Source: Alphaproteobacteria bacterium (GTDB lineage: Bacteria; Pseudomonadota; Alphaproteobacteria; ATCC43930; CGMCC-115725). Taken from it: a DNA stretch of 13,832 nucleotides. Of this stretch, positions 13,534-13,832 are shown one piece after another. The notes below the pieces were generated by a model that saw nothing but the letters and a program-made list of their open reading frames with translations, made no database searches and had not been told where the DNA came from. The DNA lies in NCBI GenBank assembly GCA_030037055.1, contig JASHRZ010000178.1:1-13832 (forward strand), given 5' to 3'. Every line of letters starts with the position of its first letter. Position 1 is the first letter of the stretch. The position numbers were made by a program, and so were the translations under genes.

Positions 13534-13832
13534 TCAATCCTGCTTGGATGAATCGTAGAAGTCCACGTGGATCATCCATCCATACATGACCGGCCGGAAC
13601 GTGCCCCCCGTCGCCGTGCAGGCTTCTTCGGTAGCGATCGAGCCATTTGGCCGGAATCGGCGATTTTGCGCGCCCCCTCCTGTAGTGCGGGGCGATGCAA
13701 AAGTTCGGTGCAGATGCCACGGTGCCACGCTGATCGGGAAACCGCCGTCCAAATCCGCTTCTCTGGAATTTCGCGGCGCGGCGTACATCACGCCGACGAG
13801 CTTCTAGGTGTCGTCATCCTTCTCATAGAGCG
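13534..13832 (-). pseudogene. Uncharacterised gene interrupted by an in-frame TAG (5' end outside window)
   Basis: The minus-strand frame enters from the right edge as LYEKDDDT, meets TAG at 13804-13806, then continues in the same frame as KLVGVMYAAPRNSREADLDG, ISVAPWHLHR, GSIATEEACTATGGTFRPVM and YGWMIHVDFYDSS, ending at TGA 13534. The sense of the sequence on both sides of the stop fits one protein. The late segment resembles C-termini of uncharacterised, probably secreted, proteobacterial proteins with WHxH, a Cys, GGTF/GGRF and GWMxHV motifs (recalled similarity, not searched). Internal starts exist (ATG at 13788, GTG at 13791) but have no ribosome site. It is either a pseudogene made by a point mutation, a sequencing error, or a shorter gene beginning after the TAG. 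No function can be given. Confidence 0.6.

Noticed and set aside
1..13832. CRISPR arrays, tRNA or rRNA genes, insertion sequences, riboswitches
   Set aside because: No regularly spaced repeats, cloverleaf, rRNA segment, transposase or IS-type terminal repeats were seen on either strand; no riboswitch consensus was recognised.

Overview
The window is about 13.8 kb of very GC-rich bacterial DNA. Its gene families are LLM-class flavin oxidoreductases, CaiB/BaiF CoA-transferases, orphan Leu/Ile/Val-type binding proteins, DUF1194, DUF1127-like sequence and a NosR/NirI-ApbE pair. That mix, together with the codon usage, suggests an alphaproteobacterium (Rhizobiales or Rhodospirillales-like). This is inference: no rRNA, tRNA or other marker gene is present.

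Left part (1-3291, all minus strand). A MarR-type regulator runs off the left edge and lies just downstream of an LLM-class flavin oxidoreductase, probably in one operon. Next come a CmcJ/NvfI-family putative iron oxygenase and, after a gap holding a short DUF1127-like reading frame, a DsbA-fold 2-hydroxychromene-2-carboxylate isomerase-type protein. These look like accessory catabolic or detoxification enzymes.

Middle (3356-7494, plus strand). A complete prepilin peptidase stands alone, with no pilin or secretion genes nearby. It is followed by a two-gene operon with an ATGA overlap: a NosR/NirI-family membrane flavo-iron-sulfur protein and a Tat-exported ApbE/NosX flavinyltransferase that would attach its FMN. 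No nosZ, nosDFYL or nirS gene is in the window, so the electron acceptor of this conduit is unknown.

Right-middle (7624-11727, plus strand). A 503-residue amidohydrolase carries an internal Tat-like motif and is followed by a strong hairpin. Then come a periplasmic branched-chain-amino-acid-type binding protein and a family III CoA-transferase whose reading frame overlaps it. Uptake, hydrolysis and CoA activation of an unknown carboxylic substrate would fit, but the substrate cannot be read from the sequence.

Right end (11724-13832). A DUF1194 (VWA-like) secreted protein is convergent with the CoA-transferase and shares bases with its stop codon. The rest is partly decayed: a frameshifted remnant of a second copy of the amidohydrolase 3' end, a DUF1127-like scrap, an intact VOC-family protein, a gene-poor stretch, and at the edge an uncharacterised reading frame interrupted by an in-frame TAG. 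The best leads for something unusual are the orphan NosR/NirI-ApbE pair, the amidohydrolase and its degraded second copy, and the interrupted gene at the right edge.
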